Below, piece by piece: positions 61,646 to 64,000 of a stretch of DNA of 64,000 nucleotides. Under the pieces are notes generated by a model. That model was given only the letters and a program-made list of their open reading frames with translations. It made no database searches and was not told the DNA's origin. The stretch is from the NCBI GenBank assembly GCA_028023455.1, contig JAQFVV010012446.1, positions 2,786,001-2,850,000 of the forward strand, given 5' to 3'. The number at the start of each line of letters is the position of its first letter. Position 1 is the stretch's first letter. Source of the DNA: Epiperipatus broadwayi (Eukaryota; Onychophora; Udeonychophora; Euonychophora; Peripatidae). The position numbers and the translations under genes are program-made.

Positions 61646-63164
61646 TTTTCAACATGTGTGTGATAAGGTGGGTCAGCAATATGAGATGGCACTGAGAGTG
61701 GTGGGTCGTGTGAAAGTCTTGAGTTCGAACCCCGCATATATTACATATATAAATGCAGGTTTAAGCCTGTATAATGTATTAACAAAATTATATAAGTAAC
61801 TTTTAAATACTGCATTTGACTAAGTGCAAGATCTAAATCATATTATCGTGTCTAGGAGTAGGTAGTTATCAGTTGAACTTTCAAACCATGAAGAATTAAA
61901 CTTAGTTAGCGGTTTACCTGCTAAACCAGCATCAAAAAGTAATCAAAAACTTTGCTTGACAAATTGATAAACAGTTAATATATCTTGATTTATTATATAA
62001 ATTATACACAGAACAGATATCAGATAGGTAGTAAATTGAATGGCATGAACAATCTTTTATACATAAATCAACTCTGTGTGCATGCTAGTAATTAATTCTA
62101 TACATATACTATTGAACAAATTCTATATATAAATATCTCCTAAGGGATACAGAAAACATAGAAGGTTTGAGACCTAAAAACTAAATCTTTCTGGGATTAA
62201 AGCTTCAGCCTATTGTAGCTTCAGTGAACCTACATGAATTCCCTGATGTGTCTTATCCACTAGGCCTTTTATAATCTTAAAGTGACATTCTCTAAAATTT
62301 ATGTAAACTCAGTGAAATTAATTAATTTTCTATCTGGTTATCAATATTATCATCAACATTTGTACTACAACATTTATTTGCAATTATTTTTTAATCATAA
62401 CTATTAATCTCTTTTGACTAGAAGTATTTTTAATTATGATCATTAGTCACTTTTAATCACAGGAATTTTTAAATCAACAAATACTTCTCTCAAGGTATTA
62501 TTTTATACAATAAATATAAATTCTGATATATTTATACATATATTTCAAACACACATAACACTTTCTCAGTAGCCAGATATAACACATATAACATAATAAC
62601 AGGGTCAATTTAACTATTGTCTTTAAAGGGTTAAATATGTTTATTTTCTTGTATTACAGCAGCTACCCTAAAGAGGTTTAAATTGTCTTTTAACAACTCA
62701 TTATTAAACTTCTCAGCAGTTAAAATAATGCTCCTCCCATCCCCTCCAAATAGCAGATTTCATTGCAAGCTGTTACTAAATAAAAGTGTTTGTTAACAGA
62801 AACAATTTCACAAAGTTCATTTGATTCTCCTTCACAAAGTCTGAAAGATAGAGTAAAATCTATAGAAATCAATTATTTTGTTTGGACATTGCCACAAGTT
62901 TGTATACTACTATTTTAATCATTTTTTAATTTGATTTATTTACCATGAATAACAGTTGGCAGCAATCAAGCGTTGAATTTAGGGTGAAAGAAATGAAGCA
63001 CTTGTCTTGAGAGCATAAAAGAGTGCAAAAATAGTTTTTTTTTTTTTTAATTCTGTAAAAACAATAATGTTACATGCAATAATATTAAAATAACCACTGT
63101 AAACCAATATCGTCTTTTTACCCCTCCCCACACAAAAGAAAGACAAAAGAGAAGAGAGAAAAAA

Positions 63165-63720
63165 ATACTACTCTAGAAATGAGTTTTGCCAAAACTATAC
63201 AAACCAATCAGAGAAACACAAATATATTAACCTATAGAACATGCTAGTCCATTTATCAATTTATTTGATATTTTACAATGCAATCTTTTAATTTTTTCAA
63301 CAGAACTTTACAGTCTGAAATAATTCAACACCATGAATAATTGTAACTCTCCAATGTATTCTATGCTCTGCCATATCTTTCCAGTGAAAACAGTTGCCAT
63401 TGCATTTCTTTGGAATGACTTTGAGATAATGCTTATAATGTAAACAGGGTCTAGGACTCCCATGAAAACCATGATTAAATTCACCATAAAATATTCTTTT
63501 AGAAAGTATTGCATTGTTCATTCATTTTACAAGTCCAATCCAATGAAGGTGTGATTTTACAATTGTGGACTCTATAGTATATCATCAAGTAGAAAAATCT
63601 GTTGAATAATTTTATGATCTTGCCATTGGATTTTTAAAATTTTATAGAGCATTCTTGAAAACTTTCTAATGGCTTTATATTGTGTTGAGAGAGTATTCAA
63701 GTATCACTTCATACAATAAA
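63165..63720 (-). pseudogene. LINE 3' end, copy 2, with recognisable C-terminus
   Basis: Minus-strand pieces in shifting frames follow the common LINE C-terminus: KILKIQWQDHKI (usual LRxxWQDxIPN), then KSHLHWIGLVKMNE (usual KSQLRWxGHVxRMDD), FLKEYFMVNL, then CLHYKHYLKVIPKKCN and HWKDMAEHRIHWRVTIIHGV (usual RYKDxLKxxLKxC..WExxAxDRxxWR). The same 3' sequence ends the copy at 10180-10480. Confidence 0.7.
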
Positions 63721-64000
63721 TTAGGTAAATAGCAACTTTAAATATAGCTAACACATGTATGCACTGATTATAAAAATACATTGGCCCAACATACTTCTTT
63801 ATCTTTTAAGTATAAGCTATATATTCATATAAGTACAATTAAATGCTTTCTTCACGTATATACAATATATTTACAAATATACACAATATTATTTGCTATA
63901 CTGTATTGTATGTCTTATACGTTAGCTAGTTATATCTTTTGATTGGCATGCAACTACTAATATAAGGGACTTTAGATGCCCTCCTAGATTTATCTAATAC

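Larger units (their letters stand above)
60211..61796 (+). mobile_element. Composite inverted/tandem element with 14-bp target duplication (PLE- or retrozyme-like)
   Basis: CAAAATTATATAAG occurs exactly at 60211-60224 and 61783-61796. Between them lie a minus-oriented unit (60225-60745), a plus-oriented unit (about 60750-61265) forming a 1-kb palindrome with it, a second plus-oriented unit (61266-61733), and a 49-bp start of another (61734-61782). The unit contains GTTCGAACCC (resembling a pol III box B) and, in each copy, a hammerhead-like fold. No ORF is present. Inverted plus tandem arrangement with a partial-unit tail recalls Penelope-like elements; this is inference. Confidence 0.65.
56956..64000 (-). 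other. CPT1 intron upstream of exon A (incomplete)
   Basis: At least 7 kb. I found no further CPT1 exon here (expected to contain GRLLKPxE). It contains the palindrome cluster at 57155-58047, the 120-bp pyrimidine-rich repeats at 58905-60180, the ribozyme-bearing composite element at 60211-61796, and a LINE 3' end at 63165-63720. The stretches 58050-58900, 61800-63160 and 63730-64000 show nothing supportable. Confidence 0.75.

Noticed and set aside
60211-61796. CRISPR-like array
   Set aside because: Repeat units are about 470 bp, include an inverted copy, and the host is clearly eukaryotic.
56956-64000. Upstream CPT1 exon (GRLLKPxE block)
   Set aside because: No matching coding text with AG/GT borders found; large introns elsewhere in the gene make an off-window exon likely.

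Overview
This is AT-rich eukaryotic DNA from an invertebrate animal. The evidence is spliced exons with GT-AG borders, very long introns, tRNA-derived SINEs, several LINE lineages, a Ty3-like LTR element, a hAT remnant and many palindromic elements. The exact phylum cannot be fixed from the sequence. A chelicerate or mollusc-like genome is a guess only. Nothing bacterial is present.

The only host gene I can support is a carnitine O-palmitoyltransferase 1 (CPT1) gene on the minus strand. Six internal coding exons (56816-56955, 49868-50067, 14355-14505, 8412-8483, 8169-8329, 4830-4986) join in frame with consistent phases. They give about 293 codons covering the middle of the enzyme, including the catalytic-histidine exon. 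The first exons lie beyond position 64000 and the last exons below position 1. One intron is 35.4 kb, another only 82 bp.

Almost everything else is intronic repeat. From left to right: a 1.1-kb TA-flanked TIR element (3262-4389; inverted relative at 53400-54382); tRNA-derived SINE copies; a BovB/RTE-like LINE split by a 1.6-kb insert carrying an unidentified GC-richer ORF (15.3-18.9 kb); a Ty3-like LTR element nested in a SINE (23.9-27.5 kb); an RTE-like LINE with a nested MITE (29.0-31.9 kb); two further LINE 3' ends (33.4-35.7 kb); an RTE RT fragment abutting a hAT/ZBED5-like transposase pseudogene (39.4-41.8 kb); and a cluster of palindromes and tandem repeats at 57-62 kb.

The most unusual signal is a class of foldback elements. 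Each is a palindrome plus a one-sided tail of about 28-55 bp, and each is flanked by 8-14 bp direct repeats. This is not the 2-, 3- or 8-bp duplication typical of common DNA MITEs. The largest member (60225-61782, 14-bp target duplication) holds inverted and tandem copies of a 464-bp unit. Its tandem copies carry what looks like a hammerhead ribozyme, with a compensatory stem-I change between copies. This layout recalls Penelope-like elements or retrozymes, but no such ORF is present here.
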